Positions 1-8,703 of a DNA stretch of 64,000 nucleotides are shown in pieces. Position numbers and translations under genes: made by a program. This DNA is from Roseburia zhanii (GTDB lineage: Bacteria > Bacillota > Clostridia > Lachnospirales > Lachnospiraceae), in assembly GCF_014287635.1 (NCBI RefSeq), contig NZ_JACOPH010000002.1, forward strand, positions 1 to 64,000, written 5' to 3'. Under the pieces are notes generated by a model, which searched no databases, had not been told where the DNA came from, and saw nothing but the letters and a program-made list of their open reading frames with translations. Numbering within the stretch: position 1 is the first letter of the stretch; each line of letters begins with the position of its first letter.

Positions 1-80
1 GGTGGATTGGTATTTAGTTTCTAGTCAACTCTATTTTACCATAAACCTTGAGGAGATATTTTATTTTAACAACAAAAAAT

Positions 81-117
81 ACCGTATTTATGCGGTGTTT
101 GGCGTTTCGCAAACGCC
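81..117 (+). other. Two tandem hairpins upstream of the phosphorylase gene
   Basis: Two short inverted repeats stand side by side. ACCGTA (81-86) pairs with TGCGGT (91-96), and GGCGTTT (101-107) pairs perfectly with AAACGCC (111-117) around a CGC loop. No T-run follows, so this is not a typical terminator. It may be the end of a transcript entering from the left edge or a leader structure of the next gene. Confidence 0.4.
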
Positions 118-151
118 TAATAAATATCAAGAGTAGAAAGGAGCCCACCCC

Positions 152-1456
152 ATGCGAATGTACGATTTAATCGAAAAGAAAAAAACAGGCCACACTTTAA
201 CAACCGAAGAGATCAACTACATGATCTTAGGCTATACCAATGGCGAGATCCCTGATTACCAGATGTCTGCCATGACCATGGCGATCTGTTTTCGTGGTAT
301 GAATGATAAAGAAACACTGGATCTGACGCTTGCCATGCGTGACAGCGGTGACTGTCTGGATCTTTCTAAGATCCATGGTTTGAAAGCCGACAAACACAGT
401 ACCGGCGGCGTAGGAGATAAGACTTCGCTCGTTCTGACACCGATCATTGCTGCACTTGGGATTCCTGTTGCAAAAATGTCCGGCAGAGGACTTGGACATA
501 CCGGTGGAACGATCGATAAATTAGAATGTTTCCCAGGATTTACCACTGCACTTAGCGAAGAAACATTTATCCATAATGTAAATACCATCAAACTTGCGAT
601 TGCAGGTCAGACAGCCAATTTAGCTCCGGCAGATAAAAAGCTGTATGCCCTCCGTGATGTGACGGCTACTGTCGATCAGATGTCCCTGATCGCAAGCAGT
701 ATCATGAGTAAAAAATTAGCATCCGGCAGTGACATTATCGTTTTAGATGTAAAAACCGGTTCCGGTGCTTTTATGAAAAAATCAGAAGATGCAAAAAAAC
801 TTGCAGAAACCATGGTACAAATCGGTACTATGGCTGGAAAAAAGGTTGCTGCAGTCATTACGGATATGGATCAGCCGCTTGGCAATGCCGTCGGCAATTC
901 TGTTGAAGTCATTGAAGCAATCCATGCATTATCCGGTCATGGTCCATCTGATCTGATGGAAGTTGTCTATGCGCTGGGAAGTAAAATGCTCGTACTTTCC
1001 GGTGCAGCAGGAGATGAAGCATCTGCGAAAGCTGCCATGAAAGAAACGATCGATTCCGGTGCTGCCCTTCATAAACTTGCAGAATTTGTAGAGGCGCAGA
1101 ATGGAGATCCTTCCTATGTTTATGACACCGAACTGTTTGAAAAAGCCGCCTACACGATAGAAATCCCTGCTTTAAAAGCTGGCTATATCACACATATAGA
1201 AGCAGAATCTATCGGTATTGCCTGTATGACGCTTGGCGGCGGCAGGGAAACAAAAGAAAGCAAGATTGACCTTTCGGTCGGCATCTTATTAAAAAAGAAA
1301 TGCGGTGATCTGGTAAAAGAGGGAGATACGATCGCCCTGATATATGCAAATGATATGAAAAAAGCAGAAATCGCAAAACAACAGATCTTAGATGCCTATG
1401 CGATTGGAGATACAAAGCCTGCACAGTCTGTAATGATCAAGGCTGTCATTGATTAA
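152..1456 (+). CDS. pdp: Pyrimidine-nucleoside phosphorylase
   Basis: Cytosolic salvage enzyme that cleaves uridine, thymidine or deoxyuridine with phosphate to the free base and (deoxy)ribose 1-phosphate. The 434-residue length is normal for the thymidine/pyrimidine-nucleoside phosphorylase family. The N-terminal helical domain opens with MRMYDLIEKK, the phosphate loop KHSTGGVGDKTS lies near residue 80, and SGRGLGHTGGTIDKLE near residue 110 is the family signature. AAAGGAG sits at a normal distance before the ATG. Broad pyrimidine specificity rather than strict DeoA is inferred from the Firmicutes context. The upstream neighbour is outside the window. Confidence 0.93.
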   Translation: MRMYDLIEKKKTGHTLTTEEINYMILGYTNGEIPDYQMSAMTMAICFRGMNDKETLDLTLAMRDSGDCLDLSKIHGLKADKHSTGGVGDKTSLVLTPIIAALGIPVAKMSGRGLGHTGGTIDKLECFPGFTTALSEETFIHNVNTIKLAIAGQTANLAPADKKLYALRDVTATVDQMSLIASSIMSKKLASGSDIIVLDVKTGSGAFMKKSEDAKKLAETMVQIGTMAGKKVAAVITDMDQPLGNAVGNSVEVIEAIHALSGHGPSDLMEVVYALGSKMLVLSGAAGDEASAKAAMKETIDSGAALHKLAEFVEAQNGDPSYVYDTELFEKAAYTIEIPALKAGYITHIEAESIGIACMTLGGGRETKESKIDLSVGILLKKKCGDLVKEGDTIALIYANDMKKAEIAKQQILDAYAIGDTKPAQSVMIKAVID

Positions 1457-1511
1457 CAGCACATCTTACAGATCACCTGCCAGAGTCTGTACGCTGTAAC
1501 AGGAATGAATA

Positions 1512-1535
1512 ATACACGTTTTCCTGACATATAGT
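1512..1535 (+). promoter_or_regulatory. Candidate sigma-E promoter for yqfC-yqfD
   Basis: ATA (1512-1514) and CATATAGT (1528-1535) are separated by 16 nt, which fits the known mother-cell sigma-E pattern ATA-N16-CATACANT with one mismatch. yqfD belongs to the sigma-E regulon in Bacillus subtilis. The -10 ends only 5 nt before the annotated ATG, so the transcript would be leaderless or the true start lies slightly downstream. Confidence 0.35.
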
Positions 1536-1540
1536 AAAAC

Positions 1541-1822
1541 ATGGGAAAAGTGAATTTTGGAAAAATAAAAGAAGATCTGGTAGAGTCCTTAGAACTGCCG
1601 AAAGATTTGATGTATGGAGCTGTCCTTGTATCCATTACCGGACAGCAGGAAGTTTTAATTGAAAATTACCGCGGGATTTTAGAATATACGAATAATCATA
1701 TCAGTCTGCAGACGAAAACCTGCAGACTGACCATACAAGGGAAACAGTTAGAGATCAGTTATTATACGAATCAGGAAATGAAGATCACCGGAGAAATCAA
1801 ACAGATCATATATGAAAATTAG
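1541..1822 (+). CDS. yqfC: Sporulation protein YqfC (YabP/YqfC family)
   Basis: Small 93-residue soluble protein of the YabP/YqfC family, conserved in endospore formers. The stretches ESLELPKDLMYG and ENYRGILEYTN are typical of the family. It directly precedes yqfD, its usual partner, with a 9-nt gap. No convincing ribosome site precedes the ATG; GTG at 1550 is an alternative start with a GGGAAA just before it. The precise biochemical role is not established. Mother-cell expression is inferred from the sigma-E-like promoter and from the family. Confidence 0.85.
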   Translation: MGKVNFGKIKEDLVESLELPKDLMYGAVLVSITGQQEVLIENYRGILEYTNNHISLQTKTCRLTIQGKQLEISYYTNQEMKITGEIKQIIYEN

Positions 1823-1831
1823 GAGGCGGCT

Positions 1832-3088
1832 TTGTTTCTTTCCCTGATAAAATTTTTTCATGGTTTTTTACGGATACAATTAAGCGGTTACTCACCAGAA
1901 CGTTTTTTGAATTTATGCAGCAATCACAATATTTTAATCTGGGATTTAACGAACCATGGTGACGGATATGAATTTAATATCAGTATCCATGGCTACCGCC
2001 AGTTAAAGCCTTTATTAAAAAAAACCAAGACAAGACTTAAGATCGTAAAAAAAACAGGGCTTCCTTTTTTCCTGTACCGATACCGGAAACGGAAGATTTT
2101 CTTTGTGGGGATACCTGTCTGTTTTATGCTGTTAATGTATTTGACTACCTTCATCTGGCTGATCGATATCAATGGGAACTCACTGATCACAGACAGTACG
2201 ATCTTAACCTATTTAGAGGAACAGGGAGCCTCTTTTGGCACGAAAAAAAAGGTGATCGACTGTGAGCAGTTAGAAGAATCTTTACGGACGGAATATCCCG
2301 ATATCATCTGGGCATCTGTCAGACTAAAGGGCAGTAAGATGACGATCGATCTGCAGGAAAATCTGATCACTGGAGAAACTGACACCTCAAAACAGACTGC
2401 AAAACCGGAGGGTGCATATGATATCGTTGCCGAAAAAGATGCCATCATATCCTCGATCGTGACCAGACGCGGAACGCCAAACGTCAAAACAAAAAGTAAG
2501 GTGAAATCCGGAGATATCCTTGTTTCCAGCCGGTTAGACATCTATAACGACAGCAATGAGATCACTTCCCATGTCTATGTGACCGCAGATGCTGATATTT
2601 TCGGTCAGACCGTTTATACCTATCAGGATGCCTTTCCTCTGCAATATACCAAAAAGGTCAAAAATGGCACACAAAACAGTATTTATAGTCTTGATATCTT
2701 TTCTTATCAGATCAGGCTGCCATCGGCTTATAAAAAGAAAGAACCGTTCATCTCTTATACAGAGAGCAGACAGTTAGCGATCGCAAAAGATTATTACGTT
2801 CCGGTCACCTTAGAAAAAACGACATATTATGCCTGTGATTATCAAAAAGTCACGCTTTCAAAAGATGATGCAAAAGCGAAGGCACAGGAAAATATTTCCC
2901 TGTTTTTAAAAAAATTACAGGAAAAGGGTATTCAAATAACTGATAAAAATGTTATGATAGATTTTAAAGACAGTAAGTGCTGTATCAATGCCAGGATTAC
3001 TGTCATTGAAAAAATCGGCAGATACAGACCTGCTGAGATACAAAATATATCTACTGATGAAAGGCAAAACGAAAATGAGTCTGACTGA
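1832..3088 (+). CDS. yqfD: Sporulation protein YqfD
   Basis: Membrane-anchored sporulation protein of 418 residues. The soluble basic N-terminal part (1-88) is followed by one transmembrane segment at about 90-112 and a large extracytoplasmic part. The region after the membrane segment (IDINGN, then the GTKKKVID area) matches the YqfD family. The TTG start is supported by AGGAGG at 1821-1826. In B. subtilis the yqfC-yqfD pair is expressed in the mother cell; its mechanism is unclear. The last codons overlap phoH by 14 nt, which suggests translational coupling. Confidence 0.88.
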   Translation: MFLSLIKFFHGFLRIQLSGYSPERFLNLCSNHNILIWDLTNHGDGYEFNISIHGYRQLKPLLKKTKTRLKIVKKTGLPFFLYRYRKRKIFFVGIPVCFMLLMYLTTFIWLIDINGNSLITDSTILTYLEEQGASFGTKKKVIDCEQLEESLRTEYPDIIWASVRLKGSKMTIDLQENLITGETDTSKQTAKPEGAYDIVAEKDAIISSIVTRRGTPNVKTKSKVKSGDILVSSRLDIYNDSNEITSHVYVTADADIFGQTVYTYQDAFPLQYTKKVKNGTQNSIYSLDIFSYQIRLPSAYKKKEPFISYTESRQLAIAKDYYVPVTLEKTTYYACDYQKVTLSKDDAKAKAQENISLFLKKLQEKGIQITDKNVMIDFKDSKCCINARITVIEKIGRYRPAEIQNISTDERQNENESD

Positions 3089-4073
3089 ATTGAATTTTGA
3101 TATTCCACCAGAGCATATTGCAAACGTATTCGGACAGTTTGACAGTTTTATGAAAAAAATAGAACGGGCATTCCACGTAACCATTGTCCTGCGTGACGGA
3201 TCGATCAAAATCTTAGGAAGCAATGCCGCAATAAAGACTGCTGCAAATGTGTTTGAACAGCTGCTAGAATTATCAAAACGCGGCAATACCATTACAGAAC
3301 AGAATGTCAATTATGCCATTTCCCTTGCAATGGAGAAAGATACCTCTGCATCTGCAATCGTAGAAATTGATAAAGACTGTATCTGTCATACCGTACAGGG
3401 AAAGCCGGTAAAACCCAAGACACTTGGACAGAAGAAATATGTCGATGCCATTCGTGATAAAATGATCGTATTCGGCTGTGGCCCTGCCGGAACAGGTAAG
3501 ACCTATCTTGCGATTGCCATGGCAGTCACCGCATTTAAAAACGAAGAAGTGGGACGGATCATCCTGACACGTCCGGCCATTGAAGCAGGAGAGAAGTTAG
3601 GCTTTCTGCCCGGTGACCTGCAAAGTAAGATTGATCCTTATTTAAGACCTTTATATGATGCATTATACCAGATCATGGGAGCAGAGAGTTTTGCCCGTAA
3701 CATGGAAAAAGGTCTGATTGAGGTCGCTCCATTAGCTTATATGCGTGGACGTACCTTAGACAATGCATTTATCATTTTAGATGAAGCACAGAATACAACA
3801 CCGGCACAAATGAAAATGTTCTTGACTAGGATCGGTTTTGGTTCAAAAGTAGTCATCACCGGAGATGCTACACAAAAGGATCTTGCTCCCGGAACAAAAT
3901 CCGGCTTAGATGTTGCCCTTCGGGTGCTTCGGAAAGTAGAAGATATCGGATTATGTGAACTGACAAGCAGTGATGTTGTACGTCATCCGCTCGTACAAAA
4001 GATCGTAAAAGCATATGAAGATTACGAAACACAATTAGAAAAAAAGAAAAAAAGACAGGTGGTAAGAAAATAA
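3075..4073 (+). CDS. phoH: PhoH family P-loop ATPase
   Basis: Cytosolic ATPase of the PhoH family, probably linked to RNA metabolism because it sits beside ybeY as in many bacteria. The Walker A motif GPAGTGKT is near residue 136 and the Walker B-like ILDEAQN near residue 235. The N-terminal part (about 1-100) is the usual KH-like region. I take the ATG at 3075 (332 residues), where homology begins (MSLTELNF); an in-frame ATG at 3057 is possible and all longer starts lie deep inside yqfD. Its stop overlaps the next ATG as TAATG. Confidence 0.9.
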   Translation: MSLTELNFDIPPEHIANVFGQFDSFMKKIERAFHVTIVLRDGSIKILGSNAAIKTAANVFEQLLELSKRGNTITEQNVNYAISLAMEKDTSASAIVEIDKDCICHTVQGKPVKPKTLGQKKYVDAIRDKMIVFGCGPAGTGKTYLAIAMAVTAFKNEEVGRIILTRPAIEAGEKLGFLPGDLQSKIDPYLRPLYDALYQIMGAESFARNMEKGLIEVAPLAYMRGRTLDNAFIILDEAQNTTPAQMKMFLTRIGFGSKVVITGDATQKDLAPGTKSGLDVALRVLRKVEDIGLCELTSSDVVRHPLVQKIVKAYEDYETQLEKKKKRQVVRK

Positions 4074-5263
4074 TGGGAGAAAAAATGCCAAAGAACCGTT
4101 TTCGTCACTATTGCGCCATTGTGCTTATGACGATTTGTCTATCCCTTCTTTTCGCATATTTAAACGGACTTATGATGGACGGAACTGTTTCTTATCTGTT
4201 TATCAATGCAGTATATTTAGCGGTTTTATTATATACCTTAGAAACTAACCGGATCCATCTTAGAATCGCTAATAATAGTTTCAACCATTATGGAATGATC
4301 GCTGTCTGTTATGGTATCTGCTGCATTGTTGTGACCGGCTGTTATTTTCTTCCGGCATTTACATTTCCGGCTGCCGGGATCGCATTATTTTTAGGAATTT
4401 GTTCTAATATCGAGATTGCCACGATAAGCAGTACGTTTTTATGCCTGATCTTATGTATGGCAACCGGAGGAAATTTCTATGAATTTGCGGCATATATCCT
4501 GCTTTTGTTTACAGGTGCACAGATGGCAAAGACCATGCAGGAAAAGAAATACCGTCTATGGGGATGTATGATCCTTACCGCAGTATCTGTTGCGGTACCC
4601 ATGTTGTTTTATTATCTTTCCTATGCAGAAAGCAGATTATCCTTATTGTTCTGGAATAGTGCATTTGCAGGCTTTGTACTGATCTTATACCATATATCTG
4701 CAGACAGGCTGTATGATAAAACAGCTTATAGTAAGATTGATTTTATTGAAAAGATCTTAAAAGAAGATTATCCATTAGTACAGGATATGAAGAATTATTC
4801 CAAAGCAGAATATGTACATGCCATGAAAGTGGCTACGATTGCGAGAAAATGTGCCGCAGAGATCGGTGCAGATGAAATGATCGCAACTGCAGCCGGATTT
4901 TATTATCGTTTAGGTATTTTAGAAGGAGAGCCATTTATTGAAAATGGGATACATTTAGCCATGGAAAAATGTTTTCCTGATGCGATCATAAAGATTCTTT
5001 CAGAATATAACGGGGAAGAAAGGTTGCCCACATCGAAAGAGTCTGCTATAGTACATATGGTAGATGCCTGTTTAAAGAAGATAGAACTGCTGATGGGTAA
5101 TAACCTTTCTTCTTCATGGAATCAGGATATGGTGATCTATCAGACATTAAATGAACTGTCCGCTACCGGAATCTATGATGAATCAGGACTGAGTATGAAT
5201 CAGTTTTTAAAACTCCGGGAGTTATTAGTTCGTGAGGAGATTAGTTATGACAATAACGATTGA
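4073..5263 (+). CDS. Degenerate PgpH/YqfF-like membrane HD-domain protein
   Basis: This gene occupies the place of yqfF/pgpH (c-di-AMP phosphodiesterase) between phoH and ybeY. It has 396 residues, against roughly 700 for typical PgpH. The N-terminal half is a bundle of about six or seven transmembrane segments with no large extracellular domain before it. The C-terminal half (about 225-370) aligns with the HD fold: HAMKVATIARK, then AGFYYRLGIL, then SKESAIVHMVDA. The family's YYHDIGK metal motif is replaced by YYRLG, so the HD pair is lost and phosphodiesterase activity is doubtful. The reading frame is intact and well spaced after AGGTGG, so this is not an obvious pseudogene. A sensing or scaffolding role is only inference. 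Confidence 0.75.
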   Translation: MGEKMPKNRFRHYCAIVLMTICLSLLFAYLNGLMMDGTVSYLFINAVYLAVLLYTLETNRIHLRIANNSFNHYGMIAVCYGICCIVVTGCYFLPAFTFPAAGIALFLGICSNIEIATISSTFLCLILCMATGGNFYEFAAYILLLFTGAQMAKTMQEKKYRLWGCMILTAVSVAVPMLFYYLSYAESRLSLLFWNSAFAGFVLILYHISADRLYDKTAYSKIDFIEKILKEDYPLVQDMKNYSKAEYVHAMKVATIARKCAAEIGADEMIATAAGFYYRLGILEGEPFIENGIHLAMEKCFPDAIIKILSEYNGEERLPTSKESAIVHMVDACLKKIELLMGNNLSSSWNQDMVIYQTLNELSATGIYDESGLSMNQFLKLRELLVREEISYDNND

Positions 5264-5744
5264 AGAAGAAACCGAAGTCACATTTACATTTGATTATTGC
5301 AAATTAGCAGAAGAAGTCATTACATTTGCCTTAGATGAGGAATCTTTTCCATATGAAGCAGAAGTGAATCTTACTTTGGTAGATAATGATGCCATCTGGG
5401 AGATCAACCGTGAATACCGCAATATTGACCGTCCTACAGATGTTTTATCATTTCCGATGCTTTCATATCAGACGGCAGGTGATTTTTCTGATATTGAAGA
5501 TGATATCGAGGGGAATTTTAATCCTGACACCGGAGAAGTGCTTCTTGGCGATATCGTCATATCAATCCCAAAAGTATTTGAACAGGCGGAAGCTTATGGA
5601 CATTCCGTCAGACGGGAATTTGCATTTTTAATCGTACATAGTGTATTGCATCTGTTAGGGTATGACCATATGACACCCGAAGATGCTGCATTTATGGAAA
5701 ATAAACAGAAAAATATCTTAAATGCGATGAATATTTTAAGATAA
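5247..5744 (+). CDS. ybeY: rRNA maturation endoribonuclease YbeY
   Basis: Metal-dependent endoribonuclease involved in 16S rRNA 3' end maturation and ribosome quality control. The zinc signature HSVLHLLGYDH (three histidines) is near residue 131, and DRPTDVLSFPM near residue 60 is the other family hallmark. The start at 5247 (165 residues) is chosen because GAGGAG lies just upstream; it overlaps the end of the membrane protein by 17 nt, so the two are likely co-translated. The phoH-pgpH-ybeY order is classic in Firmicutes. Confidence 0.95.
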   Translation: MTITIEEETEVTFTFDYCKLAEEVITFALDEESFPYEAEVNLTLVDNDAIWEINREYRNIDRPTDVLSFPMLSYQTAGDFSDIEDDIEGNFNPDTGEVLLGDIVISIPKVFEQAEAYGHSVRREFAFLIVHSVLHLLGYDHMTPEDAAFMENKQKNILNAMNILR

Positions 5745-5758
5745 CAGGAGGGTAACTT

Positions 5759-6880
5759 ATGAAACACATGAAAAAAGCAATTCTATTTGCAGCACTCTGC
5801 TGCCTGACCTTTGCAGGTTGTGGAAACAAAGACAGTAATATAGAAGATCCTGTTTCCACGGAAACGGTCGCTGCTGACACAGAACAGACTGCTGACACAG
5901 AACTGCCGACAGAAGCCACAGAAGCTGCTGTGACAGATGCAAACATGAATCCATTGACAGGTGAAGCTATGGATCCTGCACTTGCATCACAAAGACCGGT
6001 ATCCTGTATGATCGGTAATACCGTAGATGCTATGCCACAGTATGGTACTTCTTATGCAGATGTTATCATTGAAGCACCGGCAGAAGGTGGTCTGACACGT
6101 CTGATGGCAATTTTTCAGGACTATGCAAATCTTCCGACGATCATGTCTGTTAGAAGCTGCCGTCATTACTATGCATATCTGTCCAATGAATTTGAAGCAA
6201 TCTATGTACATTATGGACAGGCAATCTATGCAACAGAAATGTTAAAGAGCTGTGATGACTTAAACGGATTAGACGGTGATCTTGCAGATGTTACATTCTT
6301 CCGTGATAAATCCAGAAAATCTCCGCACAATGCCTATATCAATGGTGAAAGTATCGTTGCCGGAATTGAAAAGAGGGGCTATCGTACACAGCATGCTGAC
6401 ACTTACCAGAACCGCCTCAAATTCAACAAAACAAATACCGATATCGCAAATGGTGAAGATGCAGCCGTTGTAGCACCGGGTTACACAGTCAACAAACCTT
6501 GGTTTGTCTACAATGCAGACACAGGTCTTTATGAAAGATACCAGTACAAAGCAGCTCATGTAGATGGTGGCAATAACGAACAGCTTGCATTCAAAAATGT
6601 CATTTTCCAGGTATGCGATTACAAAGTAGAACCAGACGGAAAATACTTAGATGTCAAAACAGCTTCTTACGGTGGTACAGGAAAATATATCACAAACGGA
6701 AAAGCTATGGATATCACATGGGTAAAAGAAGTAGAAGATGGTGTCGGCAGATATTATGATGCTGATGGAAATGAACTTCTTTTAAACCCGGGTAAAACAT
6801 GTATCTGTATCATCTTAAATGATGCAACAGATAAGATGGGTGTATTTGCAACAGAAGCAGATTTTGAAGCATCCAAATAA
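5759..6880 (+). CDS. DUF3048 (YerB-like) lipoprotein
   Basis: Secreted lipoprotein of 373 residues. The signal peptide ends in the lipobox FAGC (cysteine at about residue 21), followed by a Thr/Glu-rich linker to about residue 62. The rest is a DUF3048 domain as in B. subtilis YerB, recognisable from NPLTGEAM, RPVSCMIGN, EAPAEGGLTRLMAIF and VRSCRHYY. The C-terminal part includes GKTCICIILND. Function is unknown; the family is envelope-associated in spore formers. GGAGGGTAAC gives a strong ribosome site. The gene follows ybeY after 14 nt and may be read from the same transcript. Confidence 0.88.
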   Translation: MKHMKKAILFAALCCLTFAGCGNKDSNIEDPVSTETVAADTEQTADTELPTEATEAAVTDANMNPLTGEAMDPALASQRPVSCMIGNTVDAMPQYGTSYADVIIEAPAEGGLTRLMAIFQDYANLPTIMSVRSCRHYYAYLSNEFEAIYVHYGQAIYATEMLKSCDDLNGLDGDLADVTFFRDKSRKSPHNAYINGESIVAGIEKRGYRTQHADTYQNRLKFNKTNTDIANGEDAAVVAPGYTVNKPWFVYNADTGLYERYQYKAAHVDGGNNEQLAFKNVIFQVCDYKVEPDGKYLDVKTASYGGTGKYITNGKAMDITWVKEVEDGVGRYYDADGNELLLNPGKTCICIILNDATDKMGVFATEADFEASK

Positions 6881-6906
6881 AAAATAATCTTATATGTATA
6901 AATGAG

Positions 6907-6973
6907 AAAAAAATGCGAATACTCTTGACTGGTGATAATTATGAAAAAAGTCAATCGTATCCGCATTTTTTTT
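6907..6973 (+). terminator. Long hairpin, terminator-like, spanning the next gene's start codon
   Basis: The A-run and stem 6907-6930 pair with 6949-6972, with only three mismatched positions, and the right arm ends in a T-run (6965-6973). The shape is an A-tract/T-tract bidirectional terminator downstream of the lipoprotein gene. The 18-nt loop (6931-6948) contains GGTGAT and the ATG (6941) of the next gene, and the T-run is inside that gene's coding sequence. It could terminate readthrough, act as an attenuator or control ribosome access. Confidence 0.65.
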
Positions 6974-7321
6974 ATTCTTACAGTTTTACTTATCGTAAGC
7001 CTTTACCGGTTTATGATAACGACTCCAAAACACGCCCCGGAAGAAACAGCAACAGAACAGATCGCAGCCGAAACACAGGCAGCAGGATCAGAAACAGAAA
7101 AGAGTATCTTCACAAGCAGTACGGTGATCGATTATCAATATCTGATCGTCGAAGAAAGTGATTATCTGACCGTATATTCTGCCGATGGCACTACAGTATA
7201 TGAATATACAGATATCCGCTATTCTGATCTTGACGATCATCTGCGTCATAAGATCCGCAATGGGTACTATATCAAAGACGATGCCGAATTGTTTGGTTTT
7301 TTAGAAAACTATAGCAGTTAG
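6941..7321 (+). CDS. BofC C-terminal-like secreted protein
   Basis: Protein of 126 residues with an N-terminal signal anchor (about 7-24), a Glu/Thr-rich linker (30-50) and a compact C-terminal domain. That domain has YQYLIVEESDYLTVY, VYEYTDI and the closing FLENYSS, which resembles the BofC C-terminal domain of spore formers. BofC in B. subtilis acts in forespore-to-mother-cell checkpoint signalling at SpoIVB; transfer of that role here is uncertain. ATG 6941 is preferred over GTG 6932 because GGTGAT then serves as ribosome site. The start lies in the loop of a strong hairpin. Confidence 0.6.
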   Translation: MKKVNRIRIFFILTVLLIVSLYRFMITTPKHAPEETATEQIAAETQAAGSETEKSIFTSSTVIDYQYLIVEESDYLTVYSADGTTVYEYTDIRYSDLDDHLRHKIRNGYYIKDDAELFGFLENYSS

Positions 7322-7324
7322 ACG

Positions 7325-7353
7325 TTGAATGTTCGATTTTCTTATGCTAAAAT
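7325..7353 (+). promoter_or_regulatory. Sigma-A promoter for the flavoprotein gene
   Basis: TTGAAT (7325-7330), a 17-nt spacer and TAAAAT (7348-7353), with a TG extension before the -10. A small hairpin, TTTTGC-GTAA-GCAAAA, follows at 7355-7370 in the leader. The promoter falls where a longer version of the downstream reading frame would begin, which supports the later start at 7430. Confidence 0.6.
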
Positions 7354-7429
7354 GTTTTGCGTAAGCAAAAAAACGGTTATCGCCCATAAGAGGCTTACAG
7401 ACGGTAACTATATCGAAAAGGGTGAAGAA

Positions 7430-8656
7430 TTGAGATCGATCATCATTATCGGTGGCGGTGCCTCAGGCATGGCAGCTGCAATTGCGGCTGCCAGAAATGG
7501 CGCTGACACTGTGATTATAGAGCATAAAGACAGAGTAGGAAAAAAGATACTCTCGACTGGAAATGGAAAATGTAATTATACGAACAAAGAGCAGGGATTA
7601 CGCTATTACCGAGGCGAAAACCCTGCATTTGTATTGCCTGTATTTGAGCAGTTCGGTTTTAAAGAAACCATTTCTTTCTTTAAAGAACTTGGCATTTACC
7701 CCAAAGAACGCAACGGCTATTTCTATCCGGCAAGTGAACAGGCAGCAGCCGTTTTAGATGTGTTGCGCATGGAATTACGGAGATTAGGTGTTTTCATATA
7801 TACAGACTGCACACTAAAATCCATAAAAAAGAATAAAAATAAATTTACAGTTCTCACAGATCAAAAGACGTTTACGGCAGATGCCTGCATCTTTGCCTGT
7901 GGAGGAATGGCATTTCCAAAATCAGGAAGTGACGGAAGTGCCTATCCATATATAGAACAGTTTGGCCATACATTTACAGATATGGTACCTGCACTTGTAC
8001 AAATGAAGGCAAAACAGTCATTTTTTAAATCGATTGCAGGAATTCGATCAGATATTTCGATCAGATTATACATAGACCGACAGTTCGTATGCGAAGACAG
8101 AGGCGAAGTCCAGCTGACAGAATATGGTATTTCCGGTATTCCATCTTTTCAGGTCAGCCGTTATGCGGCGATTGCTTTAAAACACCGGCAAAAAGTACAG
8201 GCAGTCCTTGATTTTATGCCAGCATTATCAGATATGGATCTGCAGCAGGAATTGTATACACGTTTTACATCTTTACATGGAAAAACAGCAGAAGAAGCAC
8301 TGATCGGTCTGTTTCCAAAGAAACTGATCCCGCTTTTTCTAAAAGAAAACCAGATCTCATTGCATGATCCATCGGATCAGATTCCGGCAAAACAGATCAA
8401 AAATCTATCTGATTATCTAAAAAACGTAACGATCGATATTACTGATACAAAGGGTTTTGATGCTGCACAGTGCACTGCCGGAGGCATCCGTACCAAAGAG
8501 ATTTATGCAGATACCTTAAAATCCCGCATTGTTTCCGGACTTTATTTTGCAGGAGAAGTCATTGATATCGATGGTATGTGTGGCGGTTATAATCTGCAAT
8601 GGGCATGGTCGTCTGGCTATGTTGCCGGCACACATGCAGCATGTGATAAGCAGTAA
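7430..8656 (+). CDS. HI0933-family NAD(P)/FAD-dependent oxidoreductase
   Basis: Flavoprotein of 408 residues with an N-terminal FAD-binding Rossmann motif, GGGASGMAAA (about residues 8-17), KKILSTGNGKCN near residue 40 and the C-terminal FAD contact FAGEVIDIDGMCGGYN, all typical of the HI0933/YhiN family. The substrate is unknown; some relatives act on bile-acid intermediates, but nothing here shows that. I chose TTG at 7430 because AAAAGGGTGA lies 5 nt upstream and the Rossmann strand starts immediately after, while the upstream in-frame codons overlap a promoter. Confidence 0.85.
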   Translation: MRSIIIIGGGASGMAAAIAAARNGADTVIIEHKDRVGKKILSTGNGKCNYTNKEQGLRYYRGENPAFVLPVFEQFGFKETISFFKELGIYPKERNGYFYPASEQAAAVLDVLRMELRRLGVFIYTDCTLKSIKKNKNKFTVLTDQKTFTADACIFACGGMAFPKSGSDGSAYPYIEQFGHTFTDMVPALVQMKAKQSFFKSIAGIRSDISIRLYIDRQFVCEDRGEVQLTEYGISGIPSFQVSRYAAIALKHRQKVQAVLDFMPALSDMDLQQELYTRFTSLHGKTAEEALIGLFPKKLIPLFLKENQISLHDPSDQIPAKQIKNLSDYLKNVTIDITDTKGFDAAQCTAGGIRTKEIYADTLKSRIVSGLYFAGEVIDIDGMCGGYNLQWAWSSGYVAGTHAACDKQ

Positions 8657-8703
8657 TATAATTCGTAAAATTACGGGAGTACCTAATCAAAGAAAGGGCA
8701 GAT

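Noticed and set aside
7325..7429. N-terminal extension of the HI0933-type flavoprotein by 35 residues
   Set aside because: It would start on a promoter -35 box; the Rossmann fold and a good ribosome site fit TTG 7430.
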